Shown one piece after another: positions 10,601-21,197 of a DNA stretch of 64,000 nucleotides; positions within the stretch are counted from its first letter, which is position 1; every line of letters starts with the position of its first letter. The notes beneath the pieces were generated by a model. The model was not told the origin of the DNA. It was given only the letters and a program-made list of their open reading frames with translations, and searched no databases. A program made the position numbers and the translations under genes. The stretch covers positions 6,603,355-6,667,354 of the forward strand of contig JANVCC010000073.1 of NCBI GenBank assembly GCA_025345505.1, read 5' to 3'. Source of the stretch: Todiramphus chloris collaris (Eukaryota > Chordata > Aves > Coraciiformes > Alcedinidae).

Positions 10601-13600
10601 AGAAGCTCCCATGACCACCTTATAAGTCTCTCTTTCTACATGGGGGTCAAGAGCTGATCTGCACCCAAGGAGGAGACTCTTGCACTGTGTGCATGTGTGC
10701 ATAGATCCAGATAACATGCTTGACATGACTCCTAGGGTGCCCAAGAGCTTACCTGCTAGGAAGTGGTGCATGCTGTCCACATATGGTTGCCATGTGCTGG
10801 GTTGAGAGACGTTGAAGGCAATGGTGAACCCATTCAAGTATGGTCTGATCATTACACCTGGAGAAGAAAATGGATCTTGTTGGAGCAGACATGGGTGGGT
10901 GGACTGGCCACAGGCTTGGGGCATGTGTTGCAGGGGCTGCTTGTGCTGCAGTTGGGCTTGGGGCTGGGCACGGGCACAAGAACAGCAGCACCACCTCACA
11001 AATAGACTGTCTCCTCAAGCCACTGATCCCTCACCTCCGTTTCACACCGAGAGAACACCATGCACCTGGCAGACGTGAGAGACCTGGAAGGTCTCAGCTG
11101 CAGGGAAGAAATGGTCTTGGGGCTGCACATAGACGCTGACAGGTCCCCCATGCTCCCAGCCATGCTGCCAGCTCCAGGCAGGGAGCAAGGCTAGGGGGGG
11201 GCTCATGTTCCCCACCAACATGAAAATACAGGGAAAATGTTGCTTACGTCATAGGGAAAGGAGTTTTTAAACATGATCTTGACAGGACTCCCCCAAATAG
11301 TAACACATCAAAGCTGGATTTGCATTTTATTTTGAAGCTCTGGGGTATAAAGGGGCAGCAACCCAAATGAATGGGCATCACCTATGAAATGCCTAAACTT
11401 GCTCATTTACCTTGAGAATTATTAGCCTCGTCATTAGCATAATTAGTATAACAATTGGTATAACAGGAATGAATGCTTCACATGGGGCTACTTAAGATGC
11501 CTGGTCCTCTGCAGAGAACCTGCAGCACCATCAGTGCCCTGAGGTAAGTGATATCACCCTGAGTTACGGAGGGGTGGTTGAGAGCACAAGCCCAGCAGGG
11601 CTTCACCTGAGGCCCCTGCCGTGCCATTTTGGTAGCACTTTGCTGGACAAGTGCCTGCAGAGGTGGCCAAGGCTGGGCTGGCTGGGGTACGTACCTGGTG
11701 GAGACACGCGGTCCCGGTACGTAGGCGTGTAGGGGCTCAGCGTGAGCAGCATCACGTACATGCAAAATGCAAACATTCCTGCCAAGCACGTGTAGAAAAT
11801 GAAGTAAAACAGTAAGATCAAGCCTGCAAAAGAGAGAGGGCATGTTGCTGTTAATGCAATCAGAGCACGTCCCGTGGGCTGTGTCCCACAAGGATGCACA
11901 GCCATGCTCAGAGCCACAGCTCTGAGTCCATCGTGGAGGTGGGAACTCCCACACGCAGACCCTGGCATTTCTGGGTGTAGGACTGTCAGCTGGACACGCT
12001 CCCTGCCCAGCCCTGGGGCCAGGGCAGCTGCCAGTTGGCTCTGTACCCCTTTTGCTGCACAGCCCTTCCCAGAGTCGCACCAGGACCAGGTCCATGTGTC
12101 CACCTGCCTTGGCTCTCTCCAACAGACAGACCAACTTTAGCTCTGCCACTTCCCACCCACCTTGGCACGGTAACAAGTGAGGGTACCCAGTGGCTCCAGC
12201 ATGTCTGAATTCCTGACGGGTGCTGTGGGGCATGCTCCTGCCCCGACTCCTGTCGCCTGTGCGGCAGGGACCCCAGTGCTGGGGCTGAAGCGAGTGGCAT
12301 CGTTCGGGGGCTGCGGCACCGCTGGCTCTTTCATAGCCCTGACATCCAGGGAATGGGTTTGTTTTTCTTGTGGACCAGGCTGATGGCTGAGGATGTCTCA
12401 AGAGGCCACGGCCTATGAATAAAACCCAGAGGCTCAGAAAGCGACGTGAAGCCCTAACCCAAACATTTCCCAGGAGAAATGTGCCGGCAGCTCGGACGGA
12501 GCCCTGGGAACGCAGATGTGCACTCCTGCCGTGCTTCTGCTGGGGCTGTGGGGCTGGGAACCACTGCAGAGCCATGTCCTGCTGTGGGCTGAGCTGGGGC
12601 AGATGAGACCATCACTGCTGCTGGTGGCACAGCATGCAGAGCGTCCAGCCCTGGCACAATGATTCTGGGATGGTGCCCACCCACCAGCCTGGTGGGGCTG
12701 GAGCTGCCTCCTGAGTGCCAATCTGACCCTTGCTGGGACACGGTGCTGCTACCATTCCAATTCTTACGTTCCCTGCAATGCAGCAGGAAGCATTGTTGCT
12801 GGCAGAGCTGGGAGTGCAGCCTTTCTCAGAGGCTGGGGCCTCCAGTGCTGACCCTGTGGCCAGCTGGTTCCCTGCGTTTTGGCAGCACAAGTCCCCTAAG
12901 CCCCCCATCCCTGAGGAACACCTTTGGGCCAGTGCAGGGGACCAGCCCCAGGCTGGGCAAACTCCCTTCTCCTCACTCAAGAGATGCGAGTGGGAAAGTT
13001 CATCTCTGTTCACTTCCAAATGTTCTCATTTTAAAATGTCCCTATGAGAACAGGCTGAGAGAACTGGGGTTGTTCAGCCTGAAGAAGAGAAGCCTCCAGG
13101 GAGACCTTATTGTGGCCTTTCAGTACCTAAAGGGAGCCTACAGGAAAGATGCAGAGGGCTCTTTATCAGGGAGTGTAGTGATAAGATGAGGGGTAACAGT
13201 TTTAAACTGAAAGGGGGTAGATTTAGATCAGATATTAGGAAGGGTCATATTATTAGGGTGATATTATCAAGGATCAGATATTATTAGGGTGATATTATTA
13301 GGGATCAGATATTAGTGAGGGTGGTGAGACACTGGAACAGGTTACTTAGAGAAGTTGGGGAAGCCCCATCCCTGGAAATGTTCAAGACCAGGCTGGATGG
13401 GGCTTTGAGCAGCCTGGTCTGGTGGGAGGTGTCCCTGCCCATAGCAGGGGGGTTGGAACTGGATGATCTTTAGGGTCCTTTCCAACCCAACCCATCCTAT
13501 GTTTCTATGATTTTCACATAAGTCTCAATGCCTCTCTCCAGCCCTCCTGCATGGGCACACCGTGATGCTCCCAGGGTGCAGGAGGACGCTGTACCTCCCC

Positions 13601-16600
13601 AAGGCTGTAAATAAATAACTCCCAGCAGCACCCAGCTGGGGACACATCCACACCAGCCTGAGAATGTCCTCTCAGAACCTGGCAGAGCCTCCAGAAACCC
13701 AAACCCATGTCCCTAAGGACTATCACCCCCATACTGCTCCCACACTCCAGTCTGCACCTTCCCATCCAGCAAGGGGGCAGCAGAACTGGGCTGTCTCTGT
13801 GGCAGGCAAAGGGCATAGGGAACAAATGTGGATTTAAAGGCCTGCCCAAAACTTGTGCTTGTAGGTTCTCAGACTCCTCTGGTGCTCGTGGACAATCTCC
13901 TGGCTGTCTCCACAGGCTTTGCAGGATACTCAGAGTGCTTGGCAGCTGCAGGGCTTGTGAGCTCATTCCAGTGCCAGCTGACCAGGGCTGCAAATGCTGA
14001 GCAGCAGCCCCCACTAATGCATAGCTTTACACCAGTGTGGACGTTCACAGGACACTGGGGATTTTCCCTTTGCCGCAGGGGCTGTGGGCTGTCAGGAGAA
14101 CAGAGCTGCAGAGGTGGACGGTATCACGTATGCTGTGGCCCTTAGTCTTGGACTGACCCTTTAGCAGTTGCTCACCCCGCAGCCACGGGCTGCTTTTAAC
14201 CAGCCTGGGCACCTCCAGGCTCAGCAATGAATTTTGAAGGCCACACAAATATGGATAAAATATACAGGGTGCTCAAAACCCTCACTGGCACATGCCAGTC
14301 CTCTAGCCCTGATGGCACATGTGGGCTCTGTTGTGGAGAAGCTGCAGGGTGATGGTGATGACCAGCCTTTGCCAGCCACAGAGCCAGGGTGCATCCAGGT
14401 GAGGAAGGCTGCTCAGCCCCGGCACGTGCACCCTCCCCAAAATACCTGCCCCATGTCTTGGGTGCTCTTCCCCTACCAACACTGATGACCCAAAACCATC
14501 TCCCCATGGGCTCCAGACTTCTACAGGCAGGACCCAGGTCACTGGCAGCAGCAGGTTGGCTGCAGCAGACTGACCCACAGCCCCCATGCTTGCTTGGGTT
14601 CTGAATTTATGCCCCGTACGTGGTCTGGGCAGCCTGAAATCTTTGCTTTCCCACTCTCAGTAAACTTTAACATCCAGACCAAGGGAACTTTCCCAAGGTT
14701 TTCTGCTCATCCTCCTCACTAGTCCTTTATTGTGCTGGTTGGAAACACCTACCCTGAAAATGTGGGATGGAGGTGGCCGGTCCAAGCTGTTAAGGACATT
14801 CATAGGCAAGTGCATCTGTCATGAAGCAAAAAAGACAACGATCCCCTTGCTTGAGCAAGGACCTACCCCAGCTCTTGGCCGTTCTCCCAAGGCATGTTCT
14901 CTCCTCTGGGTTCCACAGGAACATCTTCATCTCCCCAGACAGGTCTTCCCAGGTTTTGCTTCCCATCTCTGCCTTGGTCTCGTTCTCCCCTCTGTCAGAA
15001 TCCTGGACCTTCTCCTCATGCTTATTTTCCTGGAAGAGTTACAGAACACAACCCCCACATGCAAGCTGAACCTCTCATTGGACAAAAATAAATACAAAAG
15101 CACTTAATAGTTGGAAATGTTTCAAATTTCCATTTTCCCATCATCACTCTTGAGTTAAAGACGGGCAGTTTTGGCTGTTCTGAATTAAGATCGTTTAGAT
15201 CCCAGCATCCATTTTTCCATGACATGTACGTCGCTGCCGTCACACTGGGTACTGTCTCCTTGTCCTGGCATTTACTGAAACTCATCTTTTACCACCTGCG
15301 TGAACACAGCCAAAGAAAACCTGAGGGCCAGGGTTGTTCCCACGCTTTTGCAACATGTCTGAGCTCAAGTGCTCATTTTCTGTGCTACCACAGATGACAG
15401 CGGGCGGCATTACTGAAGAGGTCATACCGTTCGTTTTTCTTGGCATGCGAGCAAGTGTTTAGTCTTTGGAGAAATCCCTGTGTTGTTACATTTTAATTAT
15501 AATAAGTTCCAGGGAAAAGTATCTCCCCAGGGCAGCGAGTTTGCTTGTTGCCTTGGTGGTGAAAACTCATTTGTCTGGAGCTTGGGAGCACAAATCTCTC
15601 TGTAGCTGAGCCTGGTTAAGTGTTGCTTGAGACGGGACGTGGAGCCGTCCCTAACCCTCCTTGAACATGGGCAGGCTCTACATCTCCAGAAGCAGGTAGT
15701 GAGGTGGGAGAGAGTGCAGACCTCGCTTTGAGCGTGGGGCAGGGCTGGGGCAGGTACTGCCAGGGAGAAGGATGATGCTGAGATCTGGATGGGTTCACTG
15801 CCTCCCCGCACTTCAATGCAAATGGTGCTGCAGGATTCTGCTGCTCCTGGCTGGTTCAAGGCCATGCTTGTCCATCCCGACCGTATCTCCTCGAGGCCAC
15901 TGTGCCCACTGTGAGTGCAGCACTGCAGCAGCTGCACTGGCATGATCACCCCATGTCTGTGCTGAGGACCATGGAAACCTGCTGGCTGCGGGCACCTGTT
16001 GGAGCCAGGGCTGACAAGCAACATATTTACACCCCACAGGTCACCCCAGGGGAGCTGGGAAGCAGCCGACAGCTTGGCAGAAAGTCTGGCTTGGAAGCGT
16101 TTTTGAATCCAGGGGGGATTAAACTCTGCTCAAACACACAAACACTGCAAAACAGTGAGAATGGGGGGAGAGTACTGACTCCAAAACCTGAATTTGTGCC
16201 TTGGAGAGACCAGGTCAGACCCAGGGGGGCTGTAAACCACTACCATCCAAATGGTTGCCTTGATCAGAGCCCCCAGTGGGGCTCTTCTGGGAGCAAGCCT
16301 GCATCAGAACACTGCTGCCAGCAAAATGCCCCTGGCCTCCTGTACAACAAAGGCAATGCTTGGCCCGGGTCCCACGCCCTGGGCTGGAGCCCTTCCTGAG
16401 CCAGCTCCTGCACAGCCATGATGGAACCAGAGGATTTCAGAGTGGGAAAGCAGCAGCCCCAGCATGAGTCACCAGCGGGGACATGGGAGAGGAGGTGTGG
16501 GGCTTGCTGCCTGCCAGGACACCCACGGAGGAGCAAGTGATGGAAGAAGAGAAGTTCTTCCTCCTGCTCTTCTCCCCATTAAACAAAAGAGCTACCAGCA

Positions 16601-17748
16601 GCTGCCAGAGCAGCCCGCCAGAGTAGCAGGGGCTGCTTAGAAGTAACTGTACCGATGCTTAATGTTGCTTTGGGAACAGCCCTTGGATTTCACACCAGCT
16701 GCAGCTCCGAGGCAGTGAGGGCAGCGCAGGGGTTTTATGCAGAACTCTCACACAGAAGCTGCTACTGATGTTTAGAGCTGGGGGTGGGGGCAGGAATGTC
16801 CCCCCATGGGCTCTCACCTGGGGAACCCCACAGCTCTGCCCTGCAGAAGGTTTTTGCAAGAAGGGAAAAGTCTTCAGCTCTCCTGGCTCCCTGCTGTATA
16901 TCCAGCACTTGTTGAAGGGTCCCATCCTGACAACTCAGAGAGGCCATGGGGGCTCCACGGCAGCGTGAGAAGGCTGAGGGAGCTCCAAGCTCTCCCCACA
17001 GGCAGGGAGGTCTGTGTAGGGCATCTGGACAGGATAGGATGATCCCACTGCCAAGTCCTTGGCAGAGGTCCCTGAGCTAGGTTAACTCTGGACTTCAACA
17101 GCTCCCCGGTGTTTTATTTTTGCAGCCCAGGACAAGACATGGTCTCAGATCAGTCCCTTCCACCTGGACAAGGGGCAGGAGGAGCAGCAGGAGCTGGGGT
17201 AGGAGCATGCTGGGCCAGGGAGGGGACACAGCCATGGCAGGACCTGTCGGAACACTGGACAGCCCTGGGCTGCTGCCTGGCCTGGCAGCTGGGCTGACTT
17301 GGGGCACCAAAGCAAAACTGGGGTTCTTCCTGATGGAATCACGCTGTGCTGGCTGTCCTGGGTGCTCTGAAGGAGGTCAGGGGCTTTCTCCCATCCTCAT
17401 CCTGGACCAGGCCTGCTCTCAACAGTGAGTTCCTCCTGTTCAAAGCCAGGCATGCAGCAGGTGGCCCATGCCCAGATGTCCTTGTCCCTCCTTACCGCCC
17501 AGGACCACCAGTCAGACCCCCTGCTCCCCCTTCCTCTCTCAGTACAAAGTGCTTCCACTTTGCCTAGGGGATGAAGCAGCATTTCTAAAGCAAAGTAGCT
17601 ATATTTATCAGCTACGAAGCAGGTCCTGGGCAGAAGCCCCCACCTCGCCTCTCAGAGGGTGGCCGGCAGCCCCCAAAAGACTCACCGCCTTCCAGTGGGG
17701 GCTCCTGTGCTGGCCCTCCGTGCCCCCGGCGCTGGCGTTCCCGTCCAT
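7461..17748 (-). CDS. ATP1B4: ATP1B4, Na+/K+-transporting ATPase subunit beta-4 (complete, 8 coding exons)
   Basis: Minus-strand coding segments are 17748-17686, 15029-14867, 11823-11695, 10857-10753, 10477-10281, 9666-9610, 8865-8770 and 7622-7461. All have GT-AG introns and compatible phases, and together give 323 residues. The order is a short cytosolic N terminus (1-76), one transmembrane helix (about 77-104, [19 protein letters not shown] onward), then a beta-subunit ectodomain. The ectodomain holds six cysteines (about 167, 186, 196, 212, 235, 295), the three-disulfide pattern of P-type ATPase beta subunits. It also has six N-X-S/T sequons (about 134, 178, 195, 241, 254, 272). Signature blocks include [19 protein letters not shown] and [20 protein letters not shown]. 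Known: in non-mammalian vertebrates beta-4 pairs with the Na,K-ATPase alpha subunit; in placental mammals it gained glutamate-rich N-terminal tracts and became a nuclear-envelope transcriptional coregulator. The long Glu tracts are absent here, so the ancestral pump role is inferred. Confidence 0.95.
7623..8769 (-). other. ATP1B4: ATP1B4 intron 7
   Basis: GTAAGT donor next to 8770 and CAG acceptor next to 7622. It contains a minus-orientation CR1 fragment at about 8063-8290. The rest is unique sequence. Confidence 0.7.
8063..8290 (-). mobile_element. CR1 LINE 3' fragment
   Basis: The plus strand starts with AGAATCACAGAATCTTAGGA, then GGTTGGAAGGGACCCATGGAGATCATC and GGGCAGCCTGTTCAGGTGCTCCATCACC, the standard reverse complement of an avian CR1 3' end. 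It is 5' truncated, as CR1 copies usually are, and sits in ATP1B4 intron 7 in the same orientation as the gene. Confidence 0.9.
8770..8865 (-). CDS. ATP1B4: ATP1B4 coding exon 7
   Basis: 96 bases, 32 codons, from [14 protein letters not shown] to [18 protein letters not shown] acceptor and GTAAGT donor. Contains sequons NES and NGT. Confidence 0.95.
8866..9609 (-). other. ATP1B4: ATP1B4 intron 6
   Basis: GC-rich intron with a perfect 25-bp tandem duplication at 9297-9346 (9297-9321 and 9322-9346). No other element is recognised. Confidence 0.6.
9297..9346 (+). repeat. Perfect 25-bp tandem duplication
   Basis: Two adjacent identical 25-bp units (GCTCTAACTGGCACCCCAGC at the start of each). 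Simple local duplication inside ATP1B4 intron 6. Confidence 0.9.
9610..9666 (-). CDS. ATP1B4: ATP1B4 coding exon 6
   Basis: 57 bases encoding [19 protein letters not shown], corresponding to the IVGFRPELGDPVKVSCKVQ block of the mammalian protein. CACAG acceptor and GTACTG donor. Supplies ectodomain cysteine about 235. Confidence 0.92.
9667..10280 (-). other. ATP1B4: ATP1B4 intron 5
   Basis: Bounded by GTACAG donor and TTCACAG acceptor. Unique sequence, no element recognised. Confidence 0.6.
10281..10477 (-). CDS. ATP1B4: ATP1B4 coding exon 5
   Basis: 197 bases; after the split Ala codon it reads [19 protein letters not shown] to [10 protein letters not shown]. It carries four ectodomain cysteines (about 167, 186, 196, 212) that form two of the three expected disulfides. 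CACCAG acceptor and GTACAG donor. Confidence 0.95.
10753..10857 (-). CDS. ATP1B4: ATP1B4 coding exon 4
   Basis: 105 bases encoding (G)[20 protein letters not shown] to [14 protein letters not shown] acceptor and GTAAGC donor. NVS is a sequon. Corresponds to the GVMIRPFAHSLNFNFNVSEP block of the human protein. Confidence 0.93.
10858..11694 (-). other. ATP1B4: ATP1B4 intron 3
   Basis: Contains an AT-rich stretch at about 11395-11470 with several ATTA/TAAT cores, possible homeodomain-type sites but with no independent support. No mobile element is recognised. Confidence 0.45.
11695..11823 (-). CDS. ATP1B4: ATP1B4 coding exon 3 (transmembrane exon)
   Basis: 129 bases encoding the single membrane span ([19 protein letters not shown] then CMYVMLLTL) followed by [22 protein letters not shown] acceptor and GTACGT donor. 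The type II orientation is that of all ATPase beta subunits. Confidence 0.95.
13044..13511 (+). mobile_element. CR1 LINE 3' fragment with internal tandem expansion
   Basis: Starts TATGAGAACAGGCTGAGAGA, then GTTGTTCAGCCTGAAGAAGAG, and ends GGTCCTTTCCAACCCAAC and TATGTTTCTATGATTTT, the CR1 3' end. It lies antisense to ATP1B4. Around 13226-13316 a short A/T-rich unit (GATATTATTAGGG-like) is repeated, lengthening the element. Confidence 0.9.
13226..13316 (+). repeat. Short tandem repeat inside CR1
   Basis: Imperfect repetition of units containing GATCAGATATTA and AGGGTGATATTATTA. The standard CR1 has one copy of TAGATTAGATATTAGGAAG here, so this is a local expansion after insertion. Confidence 0.75.
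14867..15029 (-). CDS. ATP1B4: ATP1B4 coding exon 2
   Basis: 163 bases, phase 0 start, after CTCTTCCAG. Encodes [20 protein letters not shown] to [22 protein letters not shown] and the first base of Gly. The segment [15 protein letters not shown] aligns with YLWDPERRMFLARTGQSWS of human beta-4, the last cytosolic segment before the membrane. It is charged but has no long glutamate run. Confidence 0.9.
15030..17685 (-). other. ATP1B4: ATP1B4 intron 1
   Basis: GTGAGT donor next to 17686. Unique GC-rich sequence. An AT-rich CTATATTTATC motif lies at 17599-17609, just inside the intron, repeated upstream of the gene at 18345-18355. Confidence 0.5.
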
Positions 17749-17750
17749 CC
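17686..17750 (-). CDS. ATP1B4: ATP1B4 coding exon 1
   Basis: ATG at 17748 opens [21 protein letters not shown], 21 codons ending in phase 0 at a GTGAGT donor, which fits exon 2. A CCCACCCAG acceptor-like sequence with an upstream pyrimidine tract lies two bases before the ATG, so the 5' UTR probably begins in a separate exon further right. N termini of beta-4 are poorly conserved, so the start rests on frame, phase and donor rather than on homology. Confidence 0.7.
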
Positions 17751-18344
17751 CTGGGTGGGAAGCGCAGAGAAATGTGAGCGTTAGCAGTGCAGGAGCCCCG
17801 GGCTGAGCCCAGCGGCTCTGGCCCCATCATGGGTGCCACGTCACCCCGGCTCTCGGGGACCTGCAGGCACAGCCCTCTCCCCAGCACAGCTTCCCAGCCC
17901 TGTGGCAACCCCCAGAAAGGCTGAGCAAGCGCAGCTGAGCTGAGACCTTTGCCTGTCTGTGGGGAACCACGCTGCTTTTCCTCCCTGCTCCACGAGACTT
18001 CAGTGTTCAGGAGCAGATCAAAAAATAACTTGCTTTCCCAAGAGGGCTGAGCTCAACGCAACAGGATCCCATCCAGAGCCCCCTGGCATCTGGTGCCCTT
18101 TGCAGCAGCCTCGCAGCATCCTGTCCCACACCCGAGTCCCCACCAGCGCCAGCCAGCGCCCTACATGGGGAAGCCAGGCTCTCCGCTCCGGGGAGATGGT
18201 GTAGCTGTTAATAAACACCAGGAGATCTCCAGGGCTTTCGATGGCCACATGTGTCCGTCAATATGTGCTTGTCAGTCACGGCGGGGCCGCGGTCAATACT
18301 TGCAAAATCTCTTCTGCGGCGAAGGGGTAGTGCGAGGGGCAGGT

Positions 18345-18355
18345 CTATATTTATC
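18345..18355 (-). promoter_or_regulatory. AT-rich TATA/MEF2-like motif upstream of ATP1B4
   Basis: Minus strand reads GATAAATATAG, differing by one base from the MEF2 consensus, and also acceptable as a TATA-type element. The identical 11-mer occurs at 17599-17609 in intron 1. ATP1B4 is known to be muscle-expressed, which makes MEF2 plausible, but this is inference. Confidence 0.3.
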
Positions 18356-19664
18356 CCTTCAAACTGAGACAGCAGCTAGGAGCACGCAGCGTCAGCTCCC
18401 CCAGCCTGGCTGTAAGAGCTGGTCACAGCCACTGAGACAACACCTCCCTGTGCCACCCTGCAGAGCAGGGCTGGGGACTATCAGATTTGTCTCAGTCATT
18501 GAGTTAAGAGCACAAGATGGTGCATTAGGGACAAGGGGTGGATGTTCTGGAGTCCTGCTGCGAGGGGCTGCCATGGTGGGAGTGCTGAGGGGTGGGGTGG
18601 GGACAGGGCACTGGTGTTGAGTCAGCTTGGCCAAAGCCCTGCCTGCTTCTGCACGTGCGGCAGCGCCTGGAATGATTCCAGCATGATGGCAGCGTGTGAG
18701 GGTTGCCCATCCCTGCCTGCGCCCCATGCAGCTCTCGAGGAACAGTGGGGCTTGTTTTACACCGTCTGTCCCAGCAGGAGCTCAGCACCATCCACCAGCT
18801 CATTCCTTCCTCACGCTTCCAGTGGGGCCAGCGACCCTTCCCATTGTGGGAAAGCCAGGGAAAGGCTGCCTTGCCCAGGCTGGGGATTTGTCCAGAGGCA
18901 CAGGGATGTCTGTCCTGGGCTCCTGCAGGGCTGCACCACGCCGTCCAAGCAGGCAAAGCACCATTTCTCCCTTTCCTCTCATGAGCACGGCTGAAAGCCA
19001 CTCGCTGGCTGTGCTAATAAATGGGCGCAGCGGGAAAGAAAGAGGTCTGGCAGCTGCCCCAGTCTGCGCTGAGTTGGCCGAGGCTGCCGCAGGCCTGCTG
19101 CCGGCTGCGCAGGCAGGGCTGGCTCCGTACCGGTGCTTGCCCCCAGCCAAGCCCACTGGCAGGAGGGCACGGAGGCAGCCACCTTCACAGCTGGCTCTTC
19201 ACAGCTGGCTCTCCCCAGCCGGGATGGGGCTGCGGGGCTGGGAGTTGCCTGTCCAAAGCTTGGGAGCTGGAACGGGGCGCAGAGATTTAATATGGCACAC
19301 GTGGGGCACCAGCAGCTCCCCAGGGGCACACACACCCCATCACAGCCCTGGCACTGGGTGGAGGAGGGAGCTGAGCATAGAGTGGGGTCACCTGAGCAGG
19401 AGGGACCCGGTGCGGCGAGCACGGGGCTCCTCCAGTTCATCCGAGGTAAATAACCACTGTTTTCTCTGGAGGTGATCTGTTCCTTGCCATTAATTGATCT
19501 GGGCGTTTGTAACTTGCCTCTTGCACCACTGTCAGTGTTCTCTTTCTCTTTTCTCCCAGGAGAAGCTGGTAATTAGTCTCTCATCCAGTAAAAGTGTGGG
19601 GGGTTTTGAAGTGGAGGTAGGATTAGTTTCTTTTAACTTGATAAAATATGCTTTGGCTTGAAAT

Positions 19665-19830
19665 AATTACATGATTTGCACTTAGCACCTCTCAGCCCAG
19701 GGCATTAAAGTGATTTACAAGCAATTATGAAGCCTGCTGGGAAGATGCTTTTATCCCCATTTTACAGATGCGATATGGAAAACAGAGGTTGAGGACCTGT
19801 CCTGGCTCCTTGGCCAGAGACACAGGGAGC
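19665..19830 (-). mobile_element. Ancient MIR/CORE-SINE-like fragment
   Basis: The plus strand has GCACTTAGCACCTCTCAGCC, AAAGTGATTTACAAGCAATTATGAA and TTATCCCCATTTTACAGATG followed by AACAGAGGTTGAGGACCTGTCC, which resembles the reverse complement of a MIR-type element. It is diverged, as expected for an amniote-age SINE. Confidence 0.55.
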
Positions 19831-20370
19831 TGGCGGGGCCTCCTGGGAGCGTTGCCTCTGTGGGACAGGGCAGGGGCAGCAACAGGCAGTGCCACTGGAG
19901 CAGAGATCTCTGAGCACTGAGCAGCCAAAAACTGGGCCAGTGGCCATGGCAGGGTGGCTGCCACCAGCGCTGCTCTGGAGCTCAGTGCTGCAGGGAGAAG
20001 GGAGATGGGCCGGATGGGGGGACAGAGAGGTGCCAGAGAGGTGGTGAGGGACAGAATGTTCTGGAGCACTGGGGCTGGAGGTTGAGTGGGAGCTGCTGGG
20101 GTGCAAAGGGCTTGGAGCACGGCAGGGGAGACCAAACAGCAGCAAGACATGAGCCCCTCTGGCCAGACTGCTGGTGAGTGTGTGGGTCCAACACTGAGAA
20201 CCAAATGGAGATGGGGCAGGACCTCCATTCCGCTCAAAAAAGACCCTTCTAGGGCACAATCACAACACTGCTTTCCAGCAGAATGGTACCAGCTACATGT
20301 GTGGACTCAGACCTCCACGCACCAGGAAGGGTCAGCAGTAATTTTGGAAGGGACAACACATATCCAAAGT

Positions 20371-21020
20371 CATAGAATCACAGAATGGTTTGGGTTGGAT
20401 GGGACCTCTAAAGGGCATCTAGTCGAACCCCCTTGTAGTGATCAGGGACATCTGCAACTAGAGCAGGTTGCTGGGAGCCCATCCAACCTGACCTTGAAAG
20501 TTTCCAGGGATGGGGCATCGACCACCTCTCTGGGCAACTTGTGCCAGTGCTTCACCACCCTCATTGTGAAACATTTTTTTCTTTCTATCCAGTCTAAATC
20601 TCCCCTTTTTTAGTTTAAAACCATCACCCCTTGTCCTGTCTCAACAGGCTCTGCTAAAAAGATTGTCCCCATCTTTCTTATAGGTCCCTTCTAATTATTG
20701 AAAGGCCCCCAGGTCTCCCCAGAGCCTTCTCCTCTGCAGGCTGAACCCCCCCAGCTCTCCCAGCCTGGCTCCCAGCAGAGGGGCTCCAGCCTTCCCAGCA
20801 TTGCTGGGGCTCCTCTGGCCCCGCTCCACCAGGTCCCTGTCTCTGCTGCGCTGAGCACTCCCGAGCTGGCCCCAGCACTGCAGGGGGGTCTCTCTCTCTC
20901 CCCAGAGCACTGGGAGCAGAGGGGCAGGATCCCCCCTCCCCTGCTGCCCACGGAGCTGGGGTGCAGCCCAGGGTGCCGGTGGCTCTGGGTTCCAGCGCAC
21001 GGGGCCGGCTCCTGCCCAGC
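20371..21020 (-). mobile_element. Long CR1 LINE 3' fragment abutting the TMEM255A CpG island
   Basis: Starts TCATAGAATCACAGAATGG, continues through GCTGGGAGCCCATCCAACCTG, CTTGTCCTGTCTCAACAGG, AGGTCTCCCCAGAGCCTTCTC, CTCCTCTGGCCCCGCTCCACCAGGTCC and GGTGCAGCCCAGGGTGCCGG, the usual order of a reverse-complemented CR1. At over 600 bases it is the longest CR1 here. It ends within the GC-rich promoter region of TMEM255A. Confidence 0.9.
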
Positions 21021-21197
21021 TCCTCACCCCCAGCACCCCCAAGAGCTTCCCCGCAGGGCTGCTCGCCATCTCCCCTCCGGCCCTGCTCCCCCAGCCCTTC
21101 CCGCTGGCACCCGGCAGCCCCGCACGGACCCGCCCCCAGCCCGGCCCCGCCGCGGGTGGGCGGGGGGGGCAGCGGGCGGTGCGGGCCGGGCCGGTTC

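Larger units (their letters stand above)
11824..14866 (-). other. ATP1B4: ATP1B4 intron 2
   Basis: A 3-kb GC-rich intron holding a plus-orientation CR1 fragment (about 13044-13511). No additional exon is seen. Confidence 0.6.
17751..20370. other. Intergenic region upstream of ATP1B4
   Basis: Upstream of ATP1B4 (leftward) and, behind the CR1, of TMEM255A (rightward). A minus-strand GATAAATATAG at 18345-18355 could be a TATA or imperfect MEF2-type site for ATP1B4. An old MIR-like SINE lies at about 19665-19830. No coding gene is recognised; the open frames here are GC-rich shadows. Confidence 0.45.

Noticed and set aside
11395-11470. Homeodomain-type ATTA cluster as an enhancer
   Set aside because: AT-rich composition alone explains the motif count; no conservation data.
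11478-12575. 365-codon minus-strand open frame
   Set aside because: Overlaps real ATP1B4 exon 3 in another frame and extends into introns; no recognisable protein.
18525-19475. Open frames of 150-259 codons on both strands
   Set aside because: GC-rich intergenic sequence with all frames partly open; no family resemblance.
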